A DNA stretch of 8,839 nucleotides from Spirochaetales bacterium (GCA_007126865.1 SLAN01000213.1:1-8839), one strand, 5' to 3'. Numbered from the stretch's first letter, positions 1 through 7,278 are shown. Notes: generated by a model from the sequence alone, not told the origin. A program made the numbers and translations.

Positions 1-249
1 AAGCTCGGATCCGATCCGAGCACCATCTCCCGAATTCTCGACACGCTTGAGAACAAGGAGCTGGTCAGTAGCCGGCCGGGAACCGACCGTCGTACCCACC
101 TGTATTCCCTGACCGAAGCCGGACGAACCGCGATCGAGGACGGCCTGGCAAGCTGGGAGCGTGCCCGTTCCCGCGTGCTCTCGGGTGTCGAAGAGACCGA
201 ATGGCGCCATACTCTCGAATCGTTGCAAGCGTTGGGCAGCGTGAGCTGA
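1..249 (+). CDS. MarR-family transcriptional regulator, C-terminal part (5' end outside window)
   Basis: The open frame runs from the left edge to TGA at 247-249 and gives 82 visible residues. They fit the second half of a MarR winged-helix repressor: a recognition-helix stretch (DPSTISRILDTLENKELV, residues 5-22), then the wing with the family's typical D-R-R (GTDRRTHLYSLTEAG, residues 27-41), then a charged C-terminal helix that normally forms the dimer interface. MarR proteins bind palindromic operators as dimers and often release DNA on binding small phenolic or similar ligands. The ligand cannot be read here because the N-terminal half is missing. The methyltransferase gene begins inside this gene, so the two are probably co-transcribed and the methyltransferase may be controlled by this regulator (inference). 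Family assignment is fairly sure; the target is unknown. Confidence 0.8.
   Translation, partial: KLGSDPSTISRILDTLENKELVSSRPGTDRRTHLYSLTEAGRTAIEDGLASWERARSRVLSGVEETEWRHTLESLQALGSVS
3..21. repeat. 19-bp interrupted palindrome inside the MarR coding sequence
   Basis: GCTCGGATC (3-11) and GATCCGAGC (13-21) are perfect 9-nt inverted arms around a single C. It falls in the codons before the recognition helix. It could be a binding site or hairpin, but GATC- and CG-rich coding sequence produces such palindromes readily. Confidence 0.4.
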
Positions 250-803
250 TTCGAGGCGCCTCGATTCCGTGGGATCGCGGGAAGGCCCGGCGAATCCGTC
301 CATACCTGCCGGCAGGTCATCGAATCCTCGATGTCGGGTCCGGCAAGGGTGGAATTTCACGACTCCTTCGTCGATGGGGCTACGATACGGTTCCCCTCGA
401 TGTGTCCGACTACAGCAACTTCGACGATGTGCGCCCGATTCTGTATGACGGACGACGTTTACCGTTTCCCGACAATTCATTCGGCGTCGTCCTTTTGATT
501 ACCGTACTGCATCATATTCCCGATCCCGATGTAATCCTCGCAGAGGCAGCGCGTGTAAGCCGGCGACGCATTATCGTTCTCGAGGACACGTACTATGCAA
601 CCCGGAAACGAAGACTCCTCCAGCTTATGGACAGCATCGTCAATTGCGAGTTTCGCGGCCATCCTCACACAAATCGAACCCGTCGCGAGTGGCGGAACGC
701 ATTCGCCCGTCTGGGCCTCCTCGTTGTGGCCGAAAGCACCGAACGGGCGCTCGGCTACTTCGATCAGACACTGTTCGTCTGTGAAGTGACGCCGGCCGGT
801 TGA
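201..803 (+). CDS. Class I SAM-dependent methyltransferase (Methyltransf_11-like)
   Basis: A 200-residue protein with a Rossmann-type SAM-binding core. Motif I is ILDVGSGKGG (residues 42-51). An acidic residue at the end of strand 2 (D67, in VPLDVSD) would hold the ribose. Residues 83-109 carry the LPF-D-SF stretch followed by a hydrophobic strand and LHHIPDP, typical of UbiE/Methyltransf_11-like enzymes. The substrate cannot be inferred; a small molecule is more likely than DNA or rRNA because no target-recognition domain is present. The ATG at 201 is the only ATG, GTG or TTG in this frame upstream of motif I, so its 49-nt overlap with the MarR gene looks real. A weak purine-rich GAAGAG lies just upstream. 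The 3' end overlaps the convergent cyclase gene by 40 nt. It could be a functional partner of the regulator, but this is inference. Confidence 0.8.
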   Translation: MAPYSRIVASVGQRELIRGASIPWDRGKARRIRPYLPAGHRILDVGSGKGGISRLLRRWGYDTVPLDVSDYSNFDDVRPILYDGRRLPFPDNSFGVVLLITVLHHIPDPDVILAEAARVSRRRIIVLEDTYYATRKRRLLQLMDSIVNCEFRGHPHTNRTRREWRNAFARLGLLVVAESTERALGYFDQTLFVCEVTPAG

Positions 804-3800
804 TCGGATGCCGTACCGAGCGCTTCTGATCCGTGCCTCCTTTCAAGGGTCGCGATGTACCGGTCCCAGCTCGCCGCCTTTGCGAGTCGATAAGCCTCTC
901 TAAGCTCGACGGTCGCCCGCGATTCTTCTCCGGTGTCGTGCAAATAACGGGAGTAGTGGTACCGGGCCGGAATAAGTGTGTTAACGTATTGGGCCCGCCG
1001 CGAAATTTCAATGGCCTTCCGGAAGAGCGTTTCGACGTTGTCCGGATTCACTGCGTAATGATCGGCAATCTCTGCCAGCGCTCGTTTTGCTCCTGTCGAT
1101 TTCGGTGCAGCGTTCCGCAACGCCCGGGCGAGGCTCAGGAGGGCGAGTCCGTTCTCGGGATCGCTGCCCACATCGCGAACGACGGCGAGATGGTACGCGC
1201 ACATTGAGATAGCGCGGTCGGTATCGCCGATGCGCGAGTAGAGTGCGGTGAGGTAGGAGAGAGGATAGCCATAGTAACCTTTGGCTCCGAGGTCCCGCAT
1301 AATCCGCAGTGAATCGCGAAGGTAGTACAGTGCCTTCCGGTTATCGATCATCTTGTAGTAGGTCGCGCCGATGCTGAACAGTGTATACGCGATCGCAAGC
1401 TGCTCTCCGGTGTTTTCGGCTATCTCTCGCGCCTCCTCAAAGCGCTCGATTGCTCCGTCGAAATCGCCGCGACGATCCCGTAGAACGCCGAGGTTCAGTA
1501 CTGCGGCCGAGGCGCCGCTTCGATAGCCGGTCTTTCGATAGACCTCCAGCACCCGCTCGAAATACTCCTGCGACTGGCGGAGATCGCCCTCGTACTGCAT
1601 GAGCACCGCAAGGTCGTAGAGTGGATAGGTTGTCAGCTGCTGGTCTCCGTATACCTCCAGCCGCGCCTCGGCTTTGCGGTAAAGCTCCCTGGCTTGGGGG
1701 TAGTCGTTCCGGTCGCGGTGGATGACTCCGGCGAGGTAGAGCGCGAGTCCTTCGTTTTTCGGGTCGTCGGCTCGCCGTGCCGCCTCGATCGCTTCGTCGA
1801 CGCCGGTCCCGGCCTCCTGCAGTCTTCCCTCGGCCCATTGCGCGCGTGCCAGGCTGAGCAACGCTTCCGCGAGAAGTCGGGGCTCTCCGGTACTCCGCGC
1901 GTCTTCCACCGACTGGCGGCCGATCCTGACGGCTTCGCGGTTGCGCCCCATCCGTTGATGAATACCGGTCAACGAGGTGAGAATCGAGACACGGGATCGC
2001 AGGTCCTCGATCAACACAGCTGCGCCGAGTCCGTAGGTAAGCGCATCGGCTGCCTTCTCCCATTCACCGGTTACATCGTAGATCTGACCCAACTCAATAT
2101 AGGCACGCAGCTTCTCGTCGTTCTGTATGCACTGGTCCAGGTACTCGCGAAGGAACGAAATGGCCTTCTCGTTGAGGTAGCGCTCGCGAGCGTACTCGAA
2201 TGCGCGCCAAAGCTGCTCGAGTGTCTCCGCGTGGAGCGATGCTCGCCTCGCGTGATACGCCAATTCGGCCGCATGCGACGGGTCATCGTGGAATCTTGAA
2301 CGGAGGGCGCTGAATACCGCCGCATGCAGGCGCTCGCGCTCGGAGTCGAGCTGCATCTCAACGATCGCCTCGCGGATAAGCGATTGAACGAACCGGTATG
2401 TACCGGTTTCGGTTTCTTGCCAGAGCCCGGCAGACGTTCCGTCCGCGAGTGCGTCATCGAGTCCATCGACGATCCCCATCTCTCGCAGCGTCTGCGCATC
2501 GAACTCGAGCCCGATAACCGCTGCGGCGGCGCAAAGCTCACGTACCCGGGAGGGCAACGCGTCGATGCGTTCGGTCAGTACCGCCGAGATGCTCTGTGGA
2601 ATACCGGACTGATTCGACGGAACGCTATATCCGTTTGGCCCTTGCTGCAAATGCCCGAAGTGCCGGAGATAACGAAGCATCTCATCGGCATAGAACGGAT
2701 TGCCGCCGACTCGTGTTACGAGAAAATCGCCGAGCGTCGAATCGACCGGGCCTCCGAGTACCGTAGTGGCAAGCTCGCTCAGTGCCTGACCGTCGAGAGG
2801 GCCGAGCTCAATAACCGAGAGACGCGAGTGGTCGAATTTGGAAAGATCGAGGCTCGGTGGTACGTCCGAGTCCCGCGAGATGAGGACCACCGATACATCT
2901 TCATCTCGTGTCGCGTGAAGAGCGCGCCCCAACGCGTGAGCGCTGTCCTCGTCGATTGCGTCAAGGTCATCGGCTACGATGACCGGTCTGCTGACGCGAG
3001 CGAGTAAAATGATCGCCTCCGAGATGGCCTCGACGGTCATCTCGAGACGAGCTCGCGGCTCGCGCTCCTCGTAACGCGCTCCTCCGGGCAGCCGCTCAAG
3101 CACCGGCAATGCGTCGGCCGTTTCGCGAATTCGCTCGGCCGTTTCCTCGTCGAGTGTCTCCGCTCGGCGAACGAGTGAATCGACCCACCGTTCGGTCGGT
3201 TCGGTCCCCGGAGGCTCAATACCGAGCGCTACACAGAGCGCCGGAACGAGGCCGGTGAACAGGCTAAGGCTCTTCTGAAGAATCGGGTCTGCGGCAAGCC
3301 GAACGATCGCCGGCCGATCGGAATGCTCGGAGAGTACCGCATCGACAAGTGTCGATTTTCCGATACCGGGATTGCCCACTATCCGCATAATTCGGAGTCC
3401 ACTTTCCGCGGGAGATCTCGGGCGTTCCTCCTGCAGCCATGAATGAAGTGTGGAAAGCTCTGAATCTCGTCCTGCAAGCATGAGGGCGTGATCGGATCGC
3501 CCGCTATCCTCGTCGGAATCACGTTCTCGATCGAGAGAATGCACGACGATCGGCTCACTGAATCCCTTCAGATCGAGCGATCGTGAGCGCGACTCGAGCG
3601 CCTGCGGTCCGAGCGCGGAGGCGACCTTCTCGTCGAGCAGTACTTCGGCGGTGTCTGCCGCCACCGCTATGCGGGCCGAGCGATTGACGGTTTCGCCGAG
3701 TGCGGTGTACGTCGCGCGCGAGCGTCCGCCTACATATCCGGCAAAGACGGTCCCTGAGGTCAATCCGACACGGCAGCGCGTTCCCAGCGATTCGAGCACA

Positions 3801-4798
3801 TCGTGAGCGAATCTCGTCGCCCGTTCGGCGTTGCGACCGTGCGAGCGAGGAGCCCCGAAGAGCACGAGCATGACACACCCCTTGTCGCCGAAATCGAGCA
3901 GATCGAAATAGCCACCGTGTGCCTCCGCGCTCCGGATGACACAGCTCACCGTCGTATCGATCTCCTCGTGAGTTGCACCGGCGTCGGCAGCGATAAATGC
4001 CGATACAATATCGCGGAACTCTCCGGCGCCCACCGATGCGAACCTATCCGGTGGCCGGAATCGGCTCTGCAGCTCATCGGCAGCGTTCTCGACGATCGAT
4101 GTTGGAGTCGGAGCGACAGAGCGCACACTCCCGTTGTCTGCGGCTGTTTCCCCGTTCGTTCGTGGCGACGGAACCGAATCCGACGAGTGCCTGTTCTGAA
4201 GACGGGCAAACCCTGCATCGCTTCTACGCACAATGAATGCCGGAGTGAGGTGTTCGGCGTCCGTCGAAGAAACGGTGATATGTCCGGCTTCGGCAGCCTC
4301 CTCCGCTGCGATCGCGTGATCGATCGCTTCCCCGCGCAGATACCAGCTCAGCGGGCCTGATTCGGAACCCACAATACCCCACTCAACCGCACCGAATCCC
4401 AATCCGATACTCGCCTCGATCGAGAAGTCACCGAACGGAGTCCGCTGGACATGTTCCCGGTCGATAACCGTGCGACATGAGATCGCGGTGGCTGCCGCCC
4501 GTTCGAGGGCGGGGGGCCCGGCATCGTCACCATCGAGGAAAATCGCGGTGAATGCGTCACCGGCGAAGTTTGCGACGAAGCCACCTTCGCGGTGCACCGC
4601 CTCGATCATCGGCTCGAATACGCGGTTAATAACGAGCGACATCGTCTCCGCCCCCGATTTGCCGTGTCGCATGAGCTCGGAAGTGAGGGTGGTGAAGCCG
4701 GAAATATCGAGGAAGAGCGATGCACCGGATTCGTTGCCGGTTCGTTCGGTGGCGTGCACGCGCTCTGAGATGAAGTGAGGTACGAGTGTTCGAGACAT
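764..4798 (-). CDS. Soluble-adenylyl-cyclase-like protein: two class III cyclase domains, P-loop NTPase, TPR tail
   Basis: A 1344-residue protein with no signal peptide or membrane segment, so probably cytoplasmic. C1 (about 25-185) has both metal-binding aspartates: D31 in LFLDISGFT and D81 in FAGDAFTAIF. At its end the Asn/Arg motif is replaced by GEAIDHAIAAEEAA. A hydrophilic Ser/Arg-rich linker (about 190-250) follows. C2 (about 255-420) has DKGC (305-308), LTSGTVFAGYVG (346-357) and YTALGETVNRSAR (364-376) with N372 and R376, but no LFxD metal motif at its start. The NTPase domain has Walker A GNPGIGKST (475-483), Walker B VIVADD (606-611) and GNPFYADEML (699-708). The tail, about 880-1320, is TPR-like helical repeats. 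This is the ADCY10 domain order, so it is predicted to make cAMP (or cGMP) from a C1/C2 pair, with the rest as a regulatory or scaffolding region. I chose ATG 4798 because the family-like MSRTLVPHFISERV starts there, with AGGA 12 nt upstream. The open frame extends to 4984 but that stretch is not protein-like and runs into mltG. Activity is uncertain. Confidence 0.85.
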   Translation of the reverse strand: MSRTLVPHFISERVHATERTGNESGASLFLDISGFTTLTSELMRHGKSGAETMSLVINRVFEPMIEAVHREGGFVANFAGDAFTAIFLDGDDAGPPALERAAATAISCRTVIDREHVQRTPFGDFSIEASIGLGFGAVEWGIVGSESGPLSWYLRGEAIDHAIAAEEAAEAGHITVSSTDAEHLTPAFIVRRSDAGFARLQNRHSSDSVPSPRTNGETAADNGSVRSVAPTPTSIVENAADELQSRFRPPDRFASVGAGEFRDIVSAFIAADAGATHEEIDTTVSCVIRSAEAHGGYFDLLDFGDKGCVMLVLFGAPRSHGRNAERATRFAHDVLESLGTRCRVGLTSGTVFAGYVGGRSRATYTALGETVNRSARIAVAADTAEVLLDEKVASALGPQALESRSRSLDLKGFSEPIVVHSLDRERDSDEDSGRSDHALMLAGRDSELSTLHSWLQEERPRSPAESGLRIMRIVGNPGIGKSTLVDAVLSEHSDRPAIVRLAADPILQKSLSLFTGLVPALCVALGIEPPGTEPTERWVDSLVRRAETLDEETAERIRETADALPVLERLPGGARYEEREPRARLEMTVEAISEAIILLARVSRPVIVADDLDAIDEDSAHALGRALHATRDEDVSVVLISRDSDVPPSLDLSKFDHSRLSVIELGPLDGQALSELATTVLGGPVDSTLGDFLVTRVGGNPFYADEMLRYLRHFGHLQQGPNGYSVPSNQSGIPQSISAVLTERIDALPSRVRELCAAAAVIGLEFDAQTLREMGIVDGLDDALADGTSAGLWQETETGTYRFVQSLIREAIVEMQLDSERERLHAAVFSALRSRFHDDPSHAAELAYHARRASLHAETLEQLWRAFEYARERYLNEKAISFLREYLDQCIQNDEKLRAYIELGQIYDVTGEWEKAADALTYGLGAAVLIEDLRSRVSILTSLTGIHQRMGRNREAVRIGRQSVEDARSTGEPRLLAEALLSLARAQWAEGRLQEAGTGVDEAIEAARRADDPKNEGLALYLAGVIHRDRNDYPQARELYRKAEARLEVYGDQQLTTYPLYDLAVLMQYEGDLRQSQEYFERVLEVYRKTGYRSGASAAVLNLGVLRDRRGDFDGAIERFEEAREIAENTGEQLAIAYTLFSIGATYYKMIDNRKALYYLRDSLRIMRDLGAKGYYGYPLSYLTALYSRIGDTDRAISMCAYHLAVVRDVGSDPENGLALLSLARALRNAAPKSTGAKRALAEIADHYAVNPDNVETLFRKAIEISRRAQYVNTLIPARYHYSRYLHDTGEESRATVELREAYRLAKAASWDRYIATLERRHGSEALGTASDQPAGVTSQTNSV

Positions 4799-4849
4799 TG
4801 TTCGGTTCCGTCCTGGTTCTTGCGACAGATCGGCCGGCCGCGCTACTAT

Positions 4850-4876
4850 TTGAGTGTCCTGAATAACAGATACTAT
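4850..4876 (+). promoter_or_regulatory. Putative sigma70-type promoter for mltG
   Basis: TTGAGT (4850-4855) and TACTAT (4871-4876) are separated by 15 nt, which is short for a sigma70 promoter, but the -10 is good. The predicted start near 4883 leaves about 80 nt of leader before mltG. The -10 lies on top of the -10 of the opposing cyclase promoter. Assigned by eye only. Confidence 0.35.
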
Positions 4877-4898
4877 CAGCATTTTATTGTAGTTACAA
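4870..4898 (-). promoter_or_regulatory. Putative sigma70-type promoter for the cyclase gene
   Basis: Read on the minus strand, TTGTAA (4898-4893) and TAGTAT (4875-4870) are 17 nt apart, the optimal spacing. They sit in an AT-rich island within GC-rich DNA. The predicted start near 4863 leaves a leader of about 65 nt, which includes a GC palindrome CGGCCGGCCG at 4831-4840. This is the better of the two divergent candidates. Confidence 0.5.
4887..4898. promoter_or_regulatory. Candidate operator palindrome TTGTA-GT-TACAA
   Basis: Two 5-nt arms form a perfect inverted repeat with a 2-nt centre. It covers the -35 element of the minus-strand promoter and falls just downstream of the predicted mltG transcription start, so one bound protein could affect both genes. 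Short palindromes also arise by chance in AT-rich promoter DNA, and no regulator is assigned. Confidence 0.3.
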
Positions 4899-4905
4899 GG
4901 AATAG

Positions 4906-4940
4906 AGGCGGCTCCGCTCTCCGGATTCTTCCGACCGCCT
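4906..4940 (+). other. Possible stem-loop in the mltG leader
   Basis: AGGCGG (4906-4911) can pair with CCGCCT (4935-4940), and inside it CGGA (4922-4925) can pair with TCCG (4930-4933) around a 4-nt loop. It ends 23 nt before the mltG ATG. There is no T-tract, so it is not an intrinsic terminator. It may be leader structure or chance. Confidence 0.25.
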
Positions 4941-4963
4941 GAAGCGCGAAGCCTTTGCGAAAC

Positions 4964-5992
4964 ATGGCACGAAACACCGCTCATCCACTCAAACTTATTC
5001 TCGTCACGATTCTCGTCGTGCTTATGGCCGCGACGGGGTACGTCTCGTGGGTCCTCCTGATTCCGGTCGACACCGAAGCCGTCGATACGATCGAGTTCCC
5101 GATCGCTCGCGGGCAGTCGCTGCGGCGGGTCACGATTAACCTGGCTGCGGCCGGGCTGATTCGCGATGCGCGCGTTCTCGAGCTGTACGGGCGTCTGTTA
5201 GATGCCGCGCCGAGGGTGCGATCCGGCACGTATCCTCTGAGTCCGGGGCAACGACCCGTCGATATACTCTCCGACATCGTGCACGGGCGTGCACTCGACG
5301 AGAGCATTCGAGTGACCATACCCGAAGGATGGCGACTCGAGCAGATTGGAACCCGGCTGGAGGCGTTCGGTGTGGTCGGCGCCGACGATTTCGAAAATGC
5401 TGCCGTGATGAAGGAGCGATATCGCTCATTCGGATTTCTCACCGAGCTCGAAAATGATGAGACGCTCGAGGGATTTCTCTATCCCGAGACGTATCGCTTC
5501 GACGAGGGGAGCGACCCGGCGGATGTGATCGAACGGATGCTCGCGACGTTCGAGGATCGCGTGGGCGAATTACTGCTCGGCGATGATGCCGAAGGTCGAC
5601 GCCTGTCGATACGCGAAATCGTCACATTGGCGAGCATCGTCCAGCACGAGTCGCCCACCGTCGATATGCCGCTGGTTGCCGGAGTGTTCGAGAATCGTCT
5701 TCGCGACGGCCGCAGGTTAGAGTCCGACGCAACGGTGAACTATGCGCTCGGCACCTCCGATCGGCGTCCCACCTTTGCGCAGGTCCTGACCCAACATCCG
5801 TTTAACACGTATCAGCGTGACGGCCTGCCACCCGGGCCGATCGGCAATCCGGGCCGCGAGGCAATCGAGGCAGCTGTTAACCCGGCTGAGCATCACTACT
5901 ACTTCTTTCTCCATCCACTCGACGGACGTACCGTTCTTTCGCGCACCTACGAGGAGCACCGCGCGAACGCCGAGCGCTACCTCGAGCGCTGA
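4964..5992 (+). CDS. mltG: Endolytic murein transglycosylase MltG (YceG-like)
   Basis: A 342-residue inner-membrane enzyme, close to the usual length of the family (E. coli about 340). MltG cleaves glycan strands within nascent peptidoglycan and sets where synthesis ends. A short basic N-terminus is followed by one membrane anchor (about residues 9-33) and an extracytoplasmic catalytic domain. Family landmarks are LEGFLYPETY (168-177), LASIVQHES (222-230), FENRLRDGRRLESDATVNYALG (242-263) and NTYQRDGLPPGPIGNPG (281-297). E229 aligns with the E. coli catalytic Glu218; the usual first Glu of the E-K-E-T motif is Gln here. I chose ATG 4964. A TTG at 4955 would add three residues, and neither start has a strong Shine-Dalgarno (GAAG copies at 4941 and 4948). 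It is divergent from the cyclase and followed by a 149-nt gap, so probably monocistronic. Identity is confident; the exact start is less so. Confidence 0.93.
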   Translation: MARNTAHPLKLILVTILVVLMAATGYVSWVLLIPVDTEAVDTIEFPIARGQSLRRVTINLAAAGLIRDARVLELYGRLLDAAPRVRSGTYPLSPGQRPVDILSDIVHGRALDESIRVTIPEGWRLEQIGTRLEAFGVVGADDFENAAVMKERYRSFGFLTELENDETLEGFLYPETYRFDEGSDPADVIERMLATFEDRVGELLLGDDAEGRRLSIREIVTLASIVQHESPTVDMPLVAGVFENRLRDGRRLESDATVNYALGTSDRRPTFAQVLTQHPFNTYQRDGLPPGPIGNPGREAIEAAVNPAEHHYYFFLHPLDGRTVLSRTYEEHRANAERYLER

Positions 5993-6058
5993 CGGTGGTA
6001 CGGCAGTCCAATGAGATGGGGCACGTCGACCACCTGACGTTCGCGTGCTGGGGGTTGA

Positions 6059-6087
6059 TTGCGTAGAGATTGCCGCCCGGGTACAAT
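6059..6087 (+). promoter_or_regulatory. Putative sigma70-type promoter for citrate synthase
   Basis: TTGCGT (6059-6064) and TACAAT (6082-6087) are 17 nt apart, with a -10 one mismatch from consensus. The predicted start near 6094 gives a leader of about 48 nt. It lies in the 149-nt gap after mltG. Upstream in the same gap is only a weak ACGTC/GACGT inverted repeat (6023-6040) without a T-tract, so no clear mltG terminator. Confidence 0.5.
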
Positions 6088-6129
6088 GGGGCTGTCGACT
6101 GGCTGCACACTCATTTATCACAATTAAAC

Positions 6130-6133
6130 GGAG
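6130..6133 (+). promoter_or_regulatory. Shine-Dalgarno GGAG of citrate synthase
   Basis: GGAG sits 8 nt before ATG 6142. It settles the start: the open frame reaches back to 6070, but those 24 extra codons are not family-like and overlap the promoter and leader. Confidence 0.75.
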
Positions 6134-6141
6134 AATCACAC

Positions 6142-7278
6142 ATGCCGGAAATCGCGAAGGGCCTCGAAGGTGTTATTGCGGCGGAAAGCCGAATCTGCAA
6201 GATCGATGGAGAACAGGGCAAGCTTTACTATCTCGGGTATTCGATCGAGGATCTTGTGAAGAGCTGCTCTTTCGAGGAAGTCACGTATCTCTTGCTCAAC
6301 GGCGCGCTTCCGAATCGCGCCGAGCTGGAGGAATTTTCGGCGACCATGCGGTCGCAGCGGGCGCTTCCGGAACCGGTCATTGAGATGATTCGGAGCTTTC
6401 CCGAGCGGTCGCATCCGATGGAGATGCTTCAGGCGGCGGTGCTCTATCTTTCCGGGTACAGCGGCAATGCGAATCAGTCGGCCGCTGACCTCGATTGTCG
6501 CCGGACGATTCATCTGATCGCACAGCTCCCCTCGGTGGTCGCGGTATGGCAGCGAGCCCGGGAAGGGAAGAAGCCGGTCGAGCCGCGATCCGATCTCAGC
6601 CACGGAGCGAACTTCCTCTACATGCTGACCGGAGAGGAGCCTGGGGAGGTTATCGGACGTGTTATGGATGGGTGTCTCGTACTGCACGCGGAGCACAGTT
6701 TCAACGCGTCAACGTTCACCGGGCGCGTGGTAGCATCGACGTTGAGCACCTGCTACAGCTCGGTTTCGGCCGCGATCGGCGCGCTTTTCGGAAGCCTTCA
6801 TGGCGGGGCGAACGAGCGCGTCATGGCAATGGCCGACGAGATCGTCGAGCCGGAGAACGCCGCTGAATGGGTGAACCGGGCGCTCGACGAGAAACGGAAG
6901 ATAATGGGAATGGGCCACCGCGTCTATCGAGCCAAAGATCCGCGCGCGATCATAATCGAAGGCTATCTGGAGGAGCTCAGCGAGACCACCGGCGATCCCG
7001 GCTACTACAAGCTTCTGAAAGAGGTGGAGCGCGCATTCCGCGAGCGTATGGAGGAGAAGGGGAAACCGATCTATCCGAACGTCGACTTCTTCTCCGGCGC
7101 CGTGTACCGGATGCTCGGCATCCCGACCATCCTCTTCACTCCCATTTTCGCGATGGCGAGGATCTCCGGGTGGCTCAGCCACATCATCGAGCAGCGCGAG
7201 GATAACCGGATCTACCGGCCGAAGGCGCACTATGTCGGAGAAGTCGGAAAGAAGGTGGTGCCCGTGGAGCAGCGGTAG
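6142..7278 (+). CDS. Citrate synthase (short, dimer-type; 2-methylcitrate synthase not excluded)
   Basis: A 378-residue member of the citrate synthase family, condensing acetyl-CoA with oxaloacetate to enter the TCA cycle. The length matches the short, NADH-insensitive homodimeric forms rather than the roughly 430-residue E. coli GltA type. Active-site elements visible are LHAEHSFNASTF (181-192), GSLHGGANE (217-225) with H220, MGHRVYRAKDPRA (257-269) with H259, NVDFFSG (313-319) with D315, MARISGW (338-344) and RIYRP (356-360). H220, H259 and D315 correspond to the His-His-Asp triad. The start is fixed by the GGAG 8 nt upstream. The last codons and the TAG are copied in a 33-bp tandem duplication just downstream. 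Short forms often accept propionyl-CoA as well, and no prpB or prpD neighbour is present to decide, so I leave the symbol blank. Confidence 0.93.
   Translation: MPEIAKGLEGVIAAESRICKIDGEQGKLYYLGYSIEDLVKSCSFEEVTYLLLNGALPNRAELEEFSATMRSQRALPEPVIEMIRSFPERSHPMEMLQAAVLYLSGYSGNANQSAADLDCRRTIHLIAQLPSVVAVWQRAREGKKPVEPRSDLSHGANFLYMLTGEEPGEVIGRVMDGCLVLHAEHSFNASTFTGRVVASTLSTCYSSVSAAIGALFGSLHGGANERVMAMADEIVEPENAAEWVNRALDEKRKIMGMGHRVYRAKDPRAIIIEGYLEELSETTGDPGYYKLLKEVERAFRERMEEKGKPIYPNVDFFSGAVYRMLGIPTILFTPIFAMARISGWLSHIIEQREDNRIYRPKAHYVGEVGKKVVPVEQR

Noticed and set aside
1..21. Vector polylinker contamination (the left end contains CTCGGATCC)
   Set aside because: The sequence continues without a break into an intact MarR reading frame, so the match is probably chance.
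1437..2063. Minus-strand open frame of 208 codons in another frame of the cyclase TPR region
   Set aside because: Arg/Pro/Ser-rich composition typical of a frame-shifted shadow; the TPR reading is continuous across it.
1694..2299. Long plus-strand open frames within the cyclase gene (also 2324-3007 and 3803-4360)
   Set aside because: They are antisense to a clearly conserved protein, show no recognisable domain, and are expected shadows of biased codon use in GC-rich DNA.
2391..2408. AACCGGT-ATGT-ACCGGTT hairpin in the cyclase gene
   Set aside because: Perfect but short (7 nt arms) and inside conserved coding sequence; no reason to expect function.
4799..4984. N-terminal extension of the cyclase to 4984 (62 extra codons)
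   Set aside because: The extra stretch covers the promoter region and the mltG start, is not cyclase-like, and a family-typical start with AGGA upstream exists at 4798.
6070..6141. Citrate synthase start at 6070
   Set aside because: It would lie inside the predicted promoter spacer; ATG 6142 has a GGAG at the right spacing and begins the family-like protein.
6136..7230. Antisense open frames over citrate synthase (6136-6696 and 6709-7230)
   Set aside because: No recognisable domain or start signal; they are mirror images of a conserved gene.
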